Assembly (NCBI GenBank): GCA_003696155.1
Contig: RFFP01000018.1
Location: 1 to 53,439 of the forward strand
Source: Acidobacteriota bacterium
GTDB taxonomy: Bacteria; Aquificota; Aquificia; Aquificales; Aquificaceae
Reading direction: 5' to 3'
Length of the DNA stretch: 53,439 nucleotides
Part shown: positions 7,764 to 15,927 of the stretch, piece after piece
How positions within the stretch are numbered: position 1 is the stretch's first letter
How the letters are laid out: each line of letters opens with the position of its first letter
Position numbers and translations under genes: made by a program
The notes under the pieces: generated by a model
Told to the model about the DNA's origin: nothing
Databases searched by the model: none
Seen by the model: only the letters and a program-made list of their open reading frames with translations

Positions 7764-9158
7764 ATGCTAACGGACCTTACACCACCCAACGATGAGCTTG
7801 CGGAAAGGGCTGTATTGGGCGCCATAATAGCAGACCCAGACACCATGCCCCTTGTTCTGGAACATCTAAAAGAGGAGGACTTCTACTTTGAAAGGCATAG
7901 ACTTCTCTTCTCTCTTCTTTACAGGCTTTGGGAGGACAAGGGAAAAGATTGGGATGACATCGTTTTGAGGGAATACATAGAAAAGAAGGGGCTAAGGGAT
8001 AGGATAGATATGTCTTTTATCTATACCCTTGTGGAAGAGGCAGCGGGTGGTGCCCTGCTGGAGGAAGCTATAAGGAACGTGAAGGAGAAGGCAGGGCTGA
8101 GGAAGCTTATGGACCTATCCCTGGAAACACTTAAGGGGATAAAGCAGGAACCGGACCTTAATGGGCTCCTTGATTTTCTAAATGCGAGGCTCATTGAAAT
8201 ATCAGAGAAGCAGATGGTCACCCACTACTGGCACATAAGGGAGGTTGCCAGCGAGGTCATAGAAATCATAGAAAAGCATAGAAAGCAAGAAAAGCTCATA
8301 ACAGGAAAGGCTACAGGCTTTTTGGACCTTGATACACTCACCACTGGCTTTCATCCGTCAGACCTTATCATAATTGCCGCAAGGCCGGGTATGGGTAAAT
8401 CTAGTTTTATGCTGTCCACGGCTATTAACATGTCCATGGTTGAGAGGGTACCAGTTGTCATATACTCCCTTGAGATGAGCAAGGAACAGCTGGTGATGAG
8501 AGCTCTTTCTATGCTTTCAGGTGTGCCTTTGCAGAACATAAGGAGGGGTTTTATAAACGAGGATGACAGAAACAGACTCATGTCTGCAGCCCTGGACCTT
8601 TCAAGATGTGAAATATACATAGATGACACACCAACCCTTTCCACCACAGACCTTAGGGTAAAAACCAGAAAGCTCAAAAAGGAAAGGGGTGTTCAGGTGG
8701 TGTTCATAGATTATCTTCAATTGGTAAGGCCATCCACAAGAAGGGCGTCAAGACAGGAGGAAGTGGCAGAGATTTCAAGAAACCTAAAGGCTTTGGCAAA
8801 GGAGCTCTCCCTGCCTGTGGTAGCCCTTGCTCAGCTCTCCCGTCAGGTGGAGCACAGATCAGACAAAAGGCCCCAGCTTGCGGACCTGAGGGAATCTGGG
8901 CAGATAGAGCAGGATGCAGACCTTATCATCTTCATACACAGGCCTGAATACTATAAGAAGAACCCACCACCCGAGGAACAAGGTATAGCGGAGATAGTAG
9001 TAGCAAAGCAGAGACAGGGTCCAACGGGTATAGTAAAGGTTGCCTTTATAAAGGAAACAGCAAGCTTTAAACCACTAAGGCTCACTACAGGTTCCATAGT
9101 AGAGAGCTACGAGCCTGAGGAGGAGTTTTCAGAGGAGGAGCTGGACCTGGACTTTTAA
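7764..9158 (+). CDS. dnaB: replicative DNA helicase DnaB
   Basis: The 464-residue protein has the DnaB N-terminal domain (PPNDELAERAVLGAII at the start) and the RecA-like C-terminal domain with Walker A ARPGMGKSS, Walker B VVFIDYLQLV, and the ESGQIEQDADLIIFIHR region near 380-395. It is the hexameric 5'-3' helicase that opens the replication fork. No intein is present. ATG 7764 begins MLTDLTPPNDE and lacks a Shine-Dalgarno; the bases before it are TTTTAAATT, 10 bases after the ridA stop, so it is either co-translated or leaderless. Confidence 0.96.
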   Translation: MLTDLTPPNDELAERAVLGAIIADPDTMPLVLEHLKEEDFYFERHRLLFSLLYRLWEDKGKDWDDIVLREYIEKKGLRDRIDMSFIYTLVEEAAGGALLEEAIRNVKEKAGLRKLMDLSLETLKGIKQEPDLNGLLDFLNARLIEISEKQMVTHYWHIREVASEVIEIIEKHRKQEKLITGKATGFLDLDTLTTGFHPSDLIIIAARPGMGKSSFMLSTAINMSMVERVPVVIYSLEMSKEQLVMRALSMLSGVPLQNIRRGFINEDDRNRLMSAALDLSRCEIYIDDTPTLSTTDLRVKTRKLKKERGVQVVFIDYLQLVRPSTRRASRQEEVAEISRNLKALAKELSLPVVALAQLSRQVEHRSDKRPQLADLRESGQIEQDADLIIFIHRPEYYKKNPPPEEQGIAEIVVAKQRQGPTGIVKVAFIKETASFKPLRLTTGSIVESYEPEEEFSEEELDLDF

Positions 9159-9160
9159 TC

Positions 9161-9166
9161 TATAAT
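9161..9166 (+). promoter_or_regulatory. TATAAT box 6 bases before yicC
   Basis: A perfect TATAAT follows the dnaB stop by 2 bases and ends 6 bases before ATG 9173. Transcription would begin at or next to the start codon. No Shine-Dalgarno is present. No good -35 sequence is recognised, since that region lies inside the dnaB 3' end. Confidence 0.5.
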
Positions 9167-9172
9167 CTTTTC

Positions 9173-10021
9173 ATGCTAAGCATGACCGGCTTTGGCAGCG
9201 GTTCCTGTGAAAGGGACAGGTGGAGGGCATCCGTTTTTATAAAAAGCTGGAACGGTAAGGGGCTGGACATCTTTATAAAATCCAACCAAAACCTTATGGC
9301 CATTGAACTGACCATAAGGAAAATGGTAAAAGACCTTGTAAAGCGTGGCACAGTGAGCGTACATGTTGAGGTAGAAAAAAGGGAGCTTGCAGAACCAGTA
9401 AGCTATGAAAAGCTTATTGCGAATTTAAACTTCTTCAAACTCATAAAGGAGGAGCTCTCCCTTAATGTAAGCGACGACACGCTCTTTAGCCTTGCGGTAA
9501 GGTTTGCAGAGTCTAGGGAGGAAGAGGTTGACAATTCCTTAGAGGAGGCTATAGTCTGCGCATTGAACGATGCGCTAAGGGAACTCCTCAGAAGAAGGAC
9601 TGAGGAGGGACAGGAGCTAAGGAGGGATATGGAGGAAAGGATAAGCAGAATAGAAAAGCTCCTGGAGGTTATAGTTAGGGAGAAGGATGTGGTTTACGAA
9701 AATGCCAAGCGCAGGGTCTTGGAGAGGGCTAAGGAGGTAGGGCTCTCAGAGGTCAATGCCACCGTCCTAAACGAGATATCCCTCATCCTTTCCAAAATGG
9801 ACGTGGAAGAGGAGATAACGCGCTTTAGAGCCCACCTAGTAAGAAGTAGGGAGCTTTTAGCATCTGGAGACGAGGTTGGCAGAAAGCTTGAGTTCATACT
9901 CCAGGAGATGCATAGGGAAATAACCACCCTCTCAAACAAACTGCCAGACCTTTCTCCCGTAGCTGTGGAGATAAGGACGGAGATTGACAGGCTCAGGCAG
10001 CAGGTGGCAAACGTAGAATAA
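9173..10021 (+). CDS. yicC: YicC-family endoribonuclease
   Basis: The 282-residue protein opens with the family's invariant SMTGFG segment and ends with the conserved C-terminal helices (DVEEEITRFRAHL, then GRKLEFILQEMHRE). It has an N-terminal YicC domain and a C-terminal DUF1732 domain. YicC proteins cut RNA and affect small-RNA turnover in Escherichia coli. The start giving MLSMTGFG matches the family; a second ATG three codons later would remove only MLS. Two tRNA genes follow at once. Confidence 0.9.
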   Translation: MLSMTGFGSGSCERDRWRASVFIKSWNGKGLDIFIKSNQNLMAIELTIRKMVKDLVKRGTVSVHVEVEKRELAEPVSYEKLIANLNFFKLIKEELSLNVSDDTLFSLAVRFAESREEEVDNSLEEAIVCALNDALRELLRRRTEEGQELRRDMEERISRIEKLLEVIVREKDVVYENAKRRVLERAKEVGLSEVNATVLNEISLILSKMDVEEEITRFRAHLVRSRELLASGDEVGRKLEFILQEMHREITTLSNKLPDLSPVAVEIRTEIDRLRQQVANVE

Positions 10022-10024
10022 TGG

Positions 10025-10030
10025 TATAAT
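10025..10030 (+). promoter_or_regulatory. -10 box for the tRNA-Gly/tRNA-Cys/rpsT unit
   Basis: TATAAT begins 4 bases after the yicC stop and ends 13 bases before the tRNA-Gly acceptor stem, correct spacing for a short 5' tRNA leader. No clear -35 hexamer is seen upstream, where yicC coding sequence constrains the bases. Confidence 0.6.
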
Positions 10031-10043
10031 ATTACATTAAACA

Positions 10044-10115
10044 GCGGGCGTAGCTCAGTGGTGGAGCGGCTGCTTGCCATGCAGCAGGTCGCGGGTTCGA
10101 GTCCCGTCGCCCGCT
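10044..10115 (+). tRNA. tRNA-Gly (GCC)
   Basis: A 72-base cloverleaf has acceptor strands GCGGGCG/CGCCCGC. The anticodon stem GCTGC/GCAGC closes loop TTGCCAT, and the T-arm contains GGGTTCGAGTCCC. The discriminator is T, as expected for bacterial tRNA-Gly. CCA is not encoded and must be added by nucleotidyltransferase. tRNA-Cys starts 5 bases later. Confidence 0.97.
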
Positions 10116-10119
10116 TTTT

Positions 10120-10191
10120 GGCAACGTGGCCGAGCGGCTAGGCGAGGGACTGCAAATCCCTTTTACGGCGGTTCGAATCCGCCCGTTGCCT
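10120..10191 (+). tRNA. tRNA-Cys (GCA)
   Basis: Acceptor strands are GGCAACG/CGTTGCC. The anticodon stem AGGGA/TCCCT closes loop CTGCAAA, giving anticodon GCA. The discriminator is T, an identity element of tRNA-Cys. CCA is not encoded. The rpsT start lies 25 bases downstream, so rpsT mRNA is probably released by processing of this tRNA. Confidence 0.97.
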
Positions 10192-10216
10192 TGAAAAGAA
10201 TCCTAGGAGGTTAAAT

Positions 10217-10495
10217 ATGCCCAATACAAAGCAGGCTGAGAAGCGTATGAGAAGGGACGCCAAGAGAAGATTGAGAAACAGGCATCATCTTTCAAGGATG
10301 AGGACCTACATTAAAAAGTTCAGGTCAATGGTAGAAAAGGGCCAGCTTGAAGAGGCAAAGGAGCTGTTGCCCAAGGTTATAAGTGTGATTTACCATACTG
10401 CATCAAAAGGCGTAATACACAAAAGGGAAGCCTCAAGAAGGGCTTCAAGGGTTGCTACGCTTCTTAACAAAGCCCTTCAAAAGGTTCAAGGGTAA
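10217..10495 (+). CDS. rpsT: 30S ribosomal protein S20
   Basis: The 92-residue basic protein is typical S20: MPNTKQAEKRMRRDAKRRLRN at the start, three helices, the conserved KGVIHKREASRRASRVATLLNKA region at the end. It binds 16S rRNA helices at the bottom of the 30S body. The Shine-Dalgarno AGGAGG lies 6 bases before the ATG. Its last 51 bases overlap the convergent murJ gene, and both reading frames there look real. Confidence 0.96.
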   Translation: MPNTKQAEKRMRRDAKRRLRNRHHLSRMRTYIKKFRSMVEKGQLEEAKELLPKVISVIYHTASKGVIHKREASRRASRVATLLNKALQKVQG

Positions 10496-11935
10496 GTAAG
10501 CCAAAGGTTCTCTGAGTATCAAAAGTCCGAAAAAGTAAACCAAAGCGGCCAAAGGTATGGTGTAGAGTAGTCCATGGGGGTTTGGGCTCACGAGGTGTAT
10601 AAAGACCACCATGAAGGTTGTGGATAGAACGCACCTAAAAAGGGTAAGCATGTAGGCCCTCAGCTCCAAGCTCCTTTCCTTCCAACGCCACAGAAGAAAG
10701 CCAAAGCCCGCCAGAGATGAGCTTGCGGTCCCCATGGCAAGACCCACAACACTTAGCTTTAAAACGAAGGCGAATAAGAAGGCCGAAAGGCCCTCAAATA
10801 CCACCGCAAAAAATGAAGACAATATGGGGCTCTTTGTATCGCCCTTTGCAAAGAATACGCTGGACAGAGCCTTCTGAAGGGAGAAGAAGGTCAGACCAAG
10901 AGAGTAAACCGCAAGAACCTTGCCTGTCAAAACTATATCCTCTTGGGTGAACTTTCCCCTACCGTAGAGAAGGGCAATTATGGGCTGGGATAGGGTAAAG
11001 AGCCCTGCGGTTGCGGGCACTGAAAGTAGGGTCAAGAACCTAAAGGCTAGGGTTATGTTCTCCTTTGGACTGTAGCCCCTTGAAAGGACGGAAAGCAGGG
11101 AGGTTGCCATGCCCGTGGACACAGCACCCAGGGGAAGCTGAAATATCCTGTTGGCATAGTAAAGGTAAGATATGGCACCAAGAGCCAAAAAGGAAGCTAA
11201 GAAAGTGTCTATAAAAAAGGAAAGCTGAGCCACACCAAAACCGAGCACCGCAGGGACAAGTCTTTTCATAAGAAGGTAGAGGTCCGGGTCCTTACTCAGG
11301 CTCAGAGTTGGCATAGCCCCTCTGGAAAGCACAGGGGGAAGATGAAAAAGGAGCTGAAGCACGCCACCAACCACCACACCCACTATTAGAGCATAGAAAC
11401 CAAGGGTTTTAGAAAAGAAGGCTACAGAAAGGGACAGGGCAAGGTTGAACATAGCCTGTGCAAAGGCAGGCACAAAGAAAACACCTTTTGTGTTGAGAAG
11501 GGCCATAAAAAAGGAGCTGAGCCCCACAAAGAAGAGATAGCTAAAGAGAAACCTTGCCATAAAGACTGCAAGGTCAAAGTAGCTTTTCTCTACCATACCC
11601 GGAGCTAATAGCCTTATGACCCACTCGGCCAAAAACATACCAAGAAGGGTGACAAGGAGGTTAAAGAGGGTGTAGTAGGTAAAGGCGGAGTTTAAAAAGG
11701 GCCTTTCTGAGCCTTCCCTTATCCTCTTTGCAAATATGGGTACAAAGGCAGCGTTAAAGCCACCCTCTCCCAGAAGTCTTCTGAAGGTGTTGGGGAGCCT
11801 AAAGGCAACAAAGAAGGCATCGCTCACATCGGAGACACCAAAATGGTAAGCTATGAGGGCATCCCTGACGTACCCCAAGACCCTACTTAGAAGGGTTGCT
11901 ACGGAGAAGGACAGGGAGTGTTTTAAAAGTCCCAT
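10445..11935 (-). CDS. murJ: lipid II flippase MurJ
   Basis: The 496-residue protein has about 14 membrane helices of the MVF/MOP family. MurJ features are visible: the N-terminal segment LLSRVLGYVRDALIAYHFG, SDAFFVAFRLPNTFRRLLGEGGF near 38-60, and the pair of helices with FIDTFLASFL. It flips lipid II for peptidoglycan synthesis. The C-terminal tail (LKGFVKKRSNP) is encoded opposite the last 17 codons of rpsT. A tRNA-Leu lies 8 bases upstream on the same strand, so the two may be one transcript. Confidence 0.94.
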   Translation of the reverse strand: MGLLKHSLSFSVATLLSRVLGYVRDALIAYHFGVSDVSDAFFVAFRLPNTFRRLLGEGGFNAAFVPIFAKRIREGSERPFLNSAFTYYTLFNLLVTLLGMFLAEWVIRLLAPGMVEKSYFDLAVFMARFLFSYLFFVGLSSFFMALLNTKGVFFVPAFAQAMFNLALSLSVAFFSKTLGFYALIVGVVVGGVLQLLFHLPPVLSRGAMPTLSLSKDPDLYLLMKRLVPAVLGFGVAQLSFFIDTFLASFLALGAISYLYYANRIFQLPLGAVSTGMATSLLSVLSRGYSPKENITLAFRFLTLLSVPATAGLFTLSQPIIALLYGRGKFTQEDIVLTGKVLAVYSLGLTFFSLQKALSSVFFAKGDTKSPILSSFFAVVFEGLSAFLFAFVLKLSVVGLAMGTASSSLAGFGFLLWRWKERSLELRAYMLTLFRCVLSTTFMVVFIHLVSPNPHGLLYTIPLAALVYFFGLLILREPLAYLPLNLLKGFVKKRSNP

Positions 11936-11943
11936 GGGCTTTT

Positions 11944-12030
11944 TGGTGCCGGAGGCGGGAGTCGAACCCGCACGCCCTCACGGGCACTGCCCCCTCAAGA
12001 CAGCGCGTCTGCCAGTTCCGCCACTCCGGC
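11944..12030 (-). tRNA. tRNA-Leu (GAG), CCA encoded
   Basis: Acceptor strands GCCGGAG/CTCCGGC are followed by discriminator A and an encoded CCA (11944-11946). The anticodon stem CTGTC/GGCAG closes loop TTGAGGG, giving GAG. The long variable arm TGCCCGTGAGGGCG marks a class II tRNA. It is the only complete tRNA in the window whose CCA is in the gene. murJ follows 8 bases downstream. Confidence 0.96.
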
Positions 12031-12041
12031 TGACTCAGGTT

Positions 12042-12051
12042 TATTATTATA
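12042..12051. promoter_or_regulatory. divergent -10 region, tRNA-Leu / thiE
   Basis: The 25 bases between the tRNA 5' end and the thiE ATG contain TATTATTATA. On the minus strand TATAAT (12046-12051) ends 15 bases before the tRNA. On the plus strand overlapping TATTAT boxes end 8 or 5 bases before the thiE ATG, which has no Shine-Dalgarno. No TPP riboswitch can fit here. Confidence 0.5.
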
Positions 12052-12055
12052 CATC

Positions 12056-12652
12056 ATGGACAGGAGCCTGCCAAGACTTTACGCCATAACGGACAGGCAG
12101 AGGTATGGCGAGGACTTTATAAAGACCCTTAGGAAGGTGCTGAGCAAGGGTATTAAAATGGTACAGCTCAGGGAGAAAAGTCTCTCCGCCTACGATTACT
12201 ACAAGCTTGCCTTGGAGGTAAGGAATATAACCAAGGAGTTTGGAGCTCTGCTTTTGATAAACGACAGGGTGGATATAGCCCTCGCCGTGGGTGCGGACGG
12301 TGTTCACCTGCCAAAGGATGGACTTCCACCGAGGGTTGTAAAAGAGCTCTCTCCAGACCTTATAGTGGGCTTTTCTGCCCACAGCCTTGAGGAAGCACTG
12401 AGAGCCCAAGAGGAAGGTGTGGACTTTATAACCCTCAGCCCCATATTTAAGACCTCTTCCCATCCGGAGGTGGAGCCCTTGGGTCTTACGCCACTTAAAG
12501 AGGTCTCGGAAAGGCTTAGCATACCGGTTTACGCCTTGGGCGGTATAAGGTGGGAGAGGATAAAGCTCTGTTACAAAAACGGAGCCTATGGGGTTGCGGG
12601 CATAGGACTTTTCCTTGAAGATGCTCATAGTGGTAGGCGGTCCGACAGCTAG
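12056..12652 (+). CDS. thiamine phosphate synthase / TenI-family TIM barrel
   Basis: This 198-residue ThiE-superfamily barrel shows KMVQLREKS near 40, INDRVDIALAVGADGVHLP near 83-101, GFSAHSLEEA near 122 and ALGGI near 160. ThiE couples HMP-PP and thiazole phosphate. The HLPKDGL and S-A-H-S-LEEA segments are closer to what I recall for TenI, the thiazole tautomerase, whose histidine in this loop is catalytic. Which activity it has cannot be settled here. The gene ends 32 bases inside miaA, suggesting coupled translation. Confidence 0.75.
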   Translation: MDRSLPRLYAITDRQRYGEDFIKTLRKVLSKGIKMVQLREKSLSAYDYYKLALEVRNITKEFGALLLINDRVDIALAVGADGVHLPKDGLPPRVVKELSPDLIVGFSAHSLEEALRAQEEGVDFITLSPIFKTSSHPEVEPLGLTPLKEVSERLSIPVYALGGIRWERIKLCYKNGAYGVAGIGLFLEDAHSGRRSDS

Positions 12653-13523
12653 TGGAAAGTCGGAGCTTTGCTGTCTTCTTGCAAAAAGGGTAGGGGGTGA
12701 AATATTGAGTGCGGACTCCATGTGCGTATACAGGCACATGGACATAGGAACTGCAAAGCCCTTGGAGTGTATGAAAGAGGTTAAACATCATCTTGTTGAT
12801 GTAGTGGAGCCTGGAGAGCCCTTTGATGCCAAACTCTTTGAGGAGCTATCCATAAGGGCTATTGAGGAGATAAGAGGAAGGGGCAAGGTTCCCATAGTGT
12901 GCGGTGGTACCTATCTTTACCTTCAAGCACTGCTCTACGGCATAGAAGAGACACCACCACCAGACTGGAACCTAAGAAGGAGGCTCTACTCTATAGCAGA
13001 GAAAAGGGGAAAGGAGTATCTCTACAACAAGCTCAGGGCTGTGGACCCACTATATGCGGGCAAGATCTCACTAAAGGATGTGCGTAGGGTGGTGAGAGCC
13101 CTTGAGGTTTTTATAAACTCTGGAAAGCCCTTCTCATCCTTTCACCGTTGGGAAAGGCCAAGGTTTAATTTTCTGGGATTTTATCTCAGCTGGAGCTGGG
13201 AAAAGCTCTCAGAAAATATAGAGGAGAGAAGCAAAAGGATGTTGAGGCTCGGTCTTATGGAGGAGCTAAAAAAGCTTATGGATATGGGTTTTGAAGACTT
13301 TATCACCTCCTCCCAGTCTATAGGCTACAAGGAGTTTATACCATGCCTTAAGGGAGAAAAAAGAGAGGAGGGGTGTCTTGAGGAGACCATAAAAAAAACC
13401 AAGGAGTATGCCAAGAGGCAGATAAGGTGGTTTAGAAGGCAGGGCTGGATAGAGCTTCCCATGGAGGAGCTGGGACTAGAAGGAGCTCTTGAAAGGGTCC
13501 TCTTACACCTCCGTACCGCCTAG
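12621..13523 (+). CDS. miaA: tRNA dimethylallyltransferase MiaA
   Basis: MiaA adds the isopentenyl group to A37 of tRNAs reading UNN codons. The 300-residue product (from ATG 12621) has P-loop GGPTASGKS at the start, DSMCVYRHMDIGTAKP (the DSxQVY region with C in place of Q), GGTYLYLQALLYG and the C-terminal QSIGYKEF and KRQIRWFR segments. TTG 12615 would add two residues. The start lies inside thiE and the 3' end overlaps tldD by 21 bases. Confidence 0.94.
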   Translation: MLIVVGGPTASGKSELCCLLAKRVGGEILSADSMCVYRHMDIGTAKPLECMKEVKHHLVDVVEPGEPFDAKLFEELSIRAIEEIRGRGKVPIVCGGTYLYLQALLYGIEETPPPDWNLRRRLYSIAEKRGKEYLYNKLRAVDPLYAGKISLKDVRRVVRALEVFINSGKPFSSFHRWERPRFNFLGFYLSWSWEKLSENIEERSKRMLRLGLMEELKKLMDMGFEDFITSSQSIGYKEFIPCLKGEKREEGCLEETIKKTKEYAKRQIRWFRRQGWIELPMEELGLEGALERVLLHLRTA

Positions 13524-14885
13524 AACCATGGACCTTATCCTAAGAGTTGGCTGAGCATCGGTCACGGGCACCCCCTGACCGTCCTTTCCACAGGTGCCAA
13601 TACTCCAGCCAAGGTCATAGCCAACGGCGTCCACATCCTGAAGGGCTTTTGGACCGTTTCCTATAAGGGTTGCAGACCTTATAGGGTGTGTCACCCTTCC
13701 CCCCTCTATCATGTATCCCTCCATTATCTCGAATACAAAGTCACCGGTGACCGTGTTTACCTCCCCGCCACCCATCTTTAGCACAAGTACACCCCTTTTT
13801 GTATCCCCTATTATATCCTCTGGGTTGTCCCTGCCTGGAGCTATGTAGGTGTTGGTCATACGGACCATGGGCACGTGGGCATAGCTTTGCCTCCTTCCGT
13901 TACCCGTGGATTGCCTGCCTTCCCTCATGGCGGTTAGTCTGTCGTACATGTAGCCCATTAGGTAACCCTTATCTATGAGCACTGTCCTCTGTGCTGGCAC
14001 ACCCTCATCGTCCACTGCGAAGGAACCGTTCTTGCCTTCTAAGGTAGCATCGTCTATCACGGTTATGAGCTCGCTGGCTACCTTCTGCCCTAGCTTACCC
14101 CTGTATACGGATAGACCCTTCTGAACCAGGTCTGCTTCAAACCCATGTCCCACAGCCTCATGTATCATAGTCCCACCAGCTTCTGAGGCAAGAACTACGG
14201 TAAATGCACCCGCAGGTGCAGGCTTGGCAGAAAGCATGAGGAGAGCTCTTTCCGCAGCCTTCCTTGCCACCTCTTCCGGCATCACCCTTTCAAATATCTC
14301 AAAGCCCTCCCTACCACCCGCCGACTCGTAGCCTCTTTGAAGAGTATGTCCGTCGCTTGCCACAACCTCTGTGAAGAAGACAACCCTCTTTTGCTCATCT
14401 TCCGCCACATCTCCAAGGCTGTTTATCACAAGAATATCTCTTGTTCTGTCCATAAGAACCGCCATAACCTGCTTTACCTTGTCCCCATAGCTTCTTGCCT
14501 TATCGTTTGCCCTGTGTAAAATCTGAGCTCTGTAGCTTAGATCCTTCTCTTCGGGGTCTATGATGGCCCTTGTCCACCCCCTCAGATGTCTGAGACCTAT
14601 GCATACATGACCGTGTCCTACTCCCCTGGCTAGGGTTTTTACCAACTGCATCAGGTTTTCAAAGCTCGGCTCTGTGGTGTAGCCGTAGTAGGTTTTGCTT
14701 TCCTTTATAAGCCTTACGCCCACACCTTCATCTATGCCCCATTGAACCTTGTCTATCTTGTTATCCTCAAGATGCATCCTACAGAGGCGTGTACGCTCAT
14801 AGAATATCTCCCCATACTCTCCACCCTGAGAGAGTAAGTTAGAAAGCAGGGTTCCTGCCTTCTCTTTTAGCATGTCCTTAAGCAT
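13503..14885 (-). CDS. tldD: TldD/PmbA-family metalloprotease, TldD-like
   Basis: The likely start is ATG 14885 (460 residues, beginning MLKDMLKEKAG); a longer frame to 14966 would run into the divergent efp gene. The metal-binding sequence HEAVGHGFEADL (HExxxH) and the later glycine-rich GTCGKDGQGVPVTD segment identify TldD. TldD works with PmbA/TldE as a heterodimer that degrades unfolded peptides and processes peptide precursors such as microcin B17. No partner gene is in the window. A TAACAT hexamer ends 7 bases before the ATG. Confidence 0.9.
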   Translation of the reverse strand: MLKDMLKEKAGTLLSNLLSQGGEYGEIFYERTRLCRMHLEDNKIDKVQWGIDEGVGVRLIKESKTYYGYTTEPSFENLMQLVKTLARGVGHGHVCIGLRHLRGWTRAIIDPEEKDLSYRAQILHRANDKARSYGDKVKQVMAVLMDRTRDILVINSLGDVAEDEQKRVVFFTEVVASDGHTLQRGYESAGGREGFEIFERVMPEEVARKAAERALLMLSAKPAPAGAFTVVLASEAGGTMIHEAVGHGFEADLVQKGLSVYRGKLGQKVASELITVIDDATLEGKNGSFAVDDEGVPAQRTVLIDKGYLMGYMYDRLTAMREGRQSTGNGRRQSYAHVPMVRMTNTYIAPGRDNPEDIIGDTKRGVLVLKMGGGEVNTVTGDFVFEIMEGYMIEGGRVTHPIRSATLIGNGPKALQDVDAVGYDLGWSIGTCGKDGQGVPVTDAQPTLRIRSMVLGGTEV

Positions 14886-14910
14886 GAAGACTATGTTAAA
14901 ATCTTTCACC
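14886..14910. promoter_or_regulatory. 25-base divergent promoter, tldD / efp
   Basis: The start codons chosen for the two genes leave 25 bases. Plus strand: TAAAAT (14897-14902) ends 8 bases before the efp ATG. Minus strand: TAACAT ends 7 bases before the tldD ATG. There is no Shine-Dalgarno on either side. The spacing again points to leaderless transcripts. Confidence 0.5.
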
Positions 14911-15486
14911 ATGGGTGTCAAGATAGACATAAACAGCGTCCAGAGGGATATGTTTATTGAGTACAACGGACAGCCCCATAGGGTCTTGGACTACGAACAT
15001 GTAAAGCCGGGAAAGGGACAGGCCTTTGTGAGGGTAAAAGCAAAGAATATGCAGACGGGTAATGTTATAGAGATAACCTATAAGTCCTCTGACAGCATCG
15101 AGCTTGCGGACTTTGAGCAGGTCTTTGCAGAATACTCATACAGCGACGGGTACTACTATTACTTTGTAAGCCAAACTACTTATGAGATGGTCCCAGTACC
15201 CTCGGAAAACATAAAAGAAGAGGTCAAGTTTCTGAAGGAGGGTATGACCGTTGTGGTGTTCATCTACAAAGGACAGCCCATAGGCATAGAGCTCCCCAAG
15301 CAGGTGGAGCTGGCAGTGGTGGAGACCGAGCCCGCCTTTAAGGGAGATACAGCCGCTGGAGGTTCAAAGCCTGCCAAGCTTGAAACGAATGCAGTGGTGC
15401 AGGTTCCCTTTTTTGTCAAAGAGGGCGATGTGATAAAGGTGGATACACGCACGGGCGCTTACATTGAGGTGGTAAAGAGGTCCTGA
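14911..15486 (+). CDS. efp: translation elongation factor P
   Basis: The 191-residue protein has the three EF-P beta domains. ATG 14911 is chosen because MGVKIDINSVQRDMFIEYNG matches the family's N-terminus. The loop VKPGKGQAFVR carries the tip lysine (Lys35), the residue beta-lysylated or otherwise modified in EF-P of many bacteria; no modification gene (epmA, epmB) is in the window. It relieves stalling at proline runs. Its TGA overlaps the accB ATG, and efp-accB pairing is common in bacteria. Confidence 0.96.
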   Translation: MGVKIDINSVQRDMFIEYNGQPHRVLDYEHVKPGKGQAFVRVKAKNMQTGNVIEITYKSSDSIELADFEQVFAEYSYSDGYYYYFVSQTTYEMVPVPSENIKEEVKFLKEGMTVVVFIYKGQPIGIELPKQVELAVVETEPAFKGDTAAGGSKPAKLETNAVVQVPFFVKEGDVIKVDTRTGAYIEVVKRS

Positions 15487-15923
15487 TGGACAAGGATTTT
15501 GTAAAGGAGATAATAAGCCTTATAAAGGGTAGCGATATTAAACACCTCAGCCTAGAGTTTGATGGACTAAGACTAACCATAGAGACCCATCAGAAGGAGT
15601 TTGTGCAAAGGCTTGAGGCATCCCAGAGAGAAAGACCTGCTGAGCTTCCTACGCTAACAGAAGAGCTCCCAAAGGAGAACTTACATGTTATAAAGAGCCC
15701 ACTAGTTGGTACCTTTTACAGGTCCCCCTCACCAGGGGCTCCGCCCTTTGTAGAGGTAGGAGATATGGTATCCCCAGGGCAGGTCCTCTGCATAATAGAG
15801 GCTCTGAAGGTGATGAACGAGATAGAAAGCGATGTAAAAGGAAGGGTGGTAAAGATTCTTGTAGAAAACGGCGAAACAGTAGAATATGGGCAACCCCTAT
15901 TCCTTATAGATACTGCATTATAA
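15486..15923 (+). CDS. accB: biotin carboxyl carrier protein of acetyl-CoA carboxylase
   Basis: The 145-residue protein has an N-terminal helix pair, a Pro/Glu linker (residues about 50-68) and a biotinyl domain with IKSPLVGTFYRSPSPGAPPF and the site EALKVMNEIES, whose lysine is biotinylated. The usual EAMK methionine is Leu here. It carries CO2 for malonyl-CoA formation in fatty acid synthesis. Start and the efp stop overlap in ATGA fashion. Confidence 0.94.
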   Translation: MDKDFVKEIISLIKGSDIKHLSLEFDGLRLTIETHQKEFVQRLEASQRERPAELPTLTEELPKENLHVIKSPLVGTFYRSPSPGAPPFVEVGDMVSPGQVLCIIEALKVMNEIESDVKGRVVKILVENGETVEYGQPLFLIDTAL

Positions 15924-15927
15924 GGTT

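Noticed and set aside
12031-12055. TPP riboswitch before thiE
   Set aside because: Only 25 bases separate thiE from tRNA-Leu and no thi-box sequence is present.
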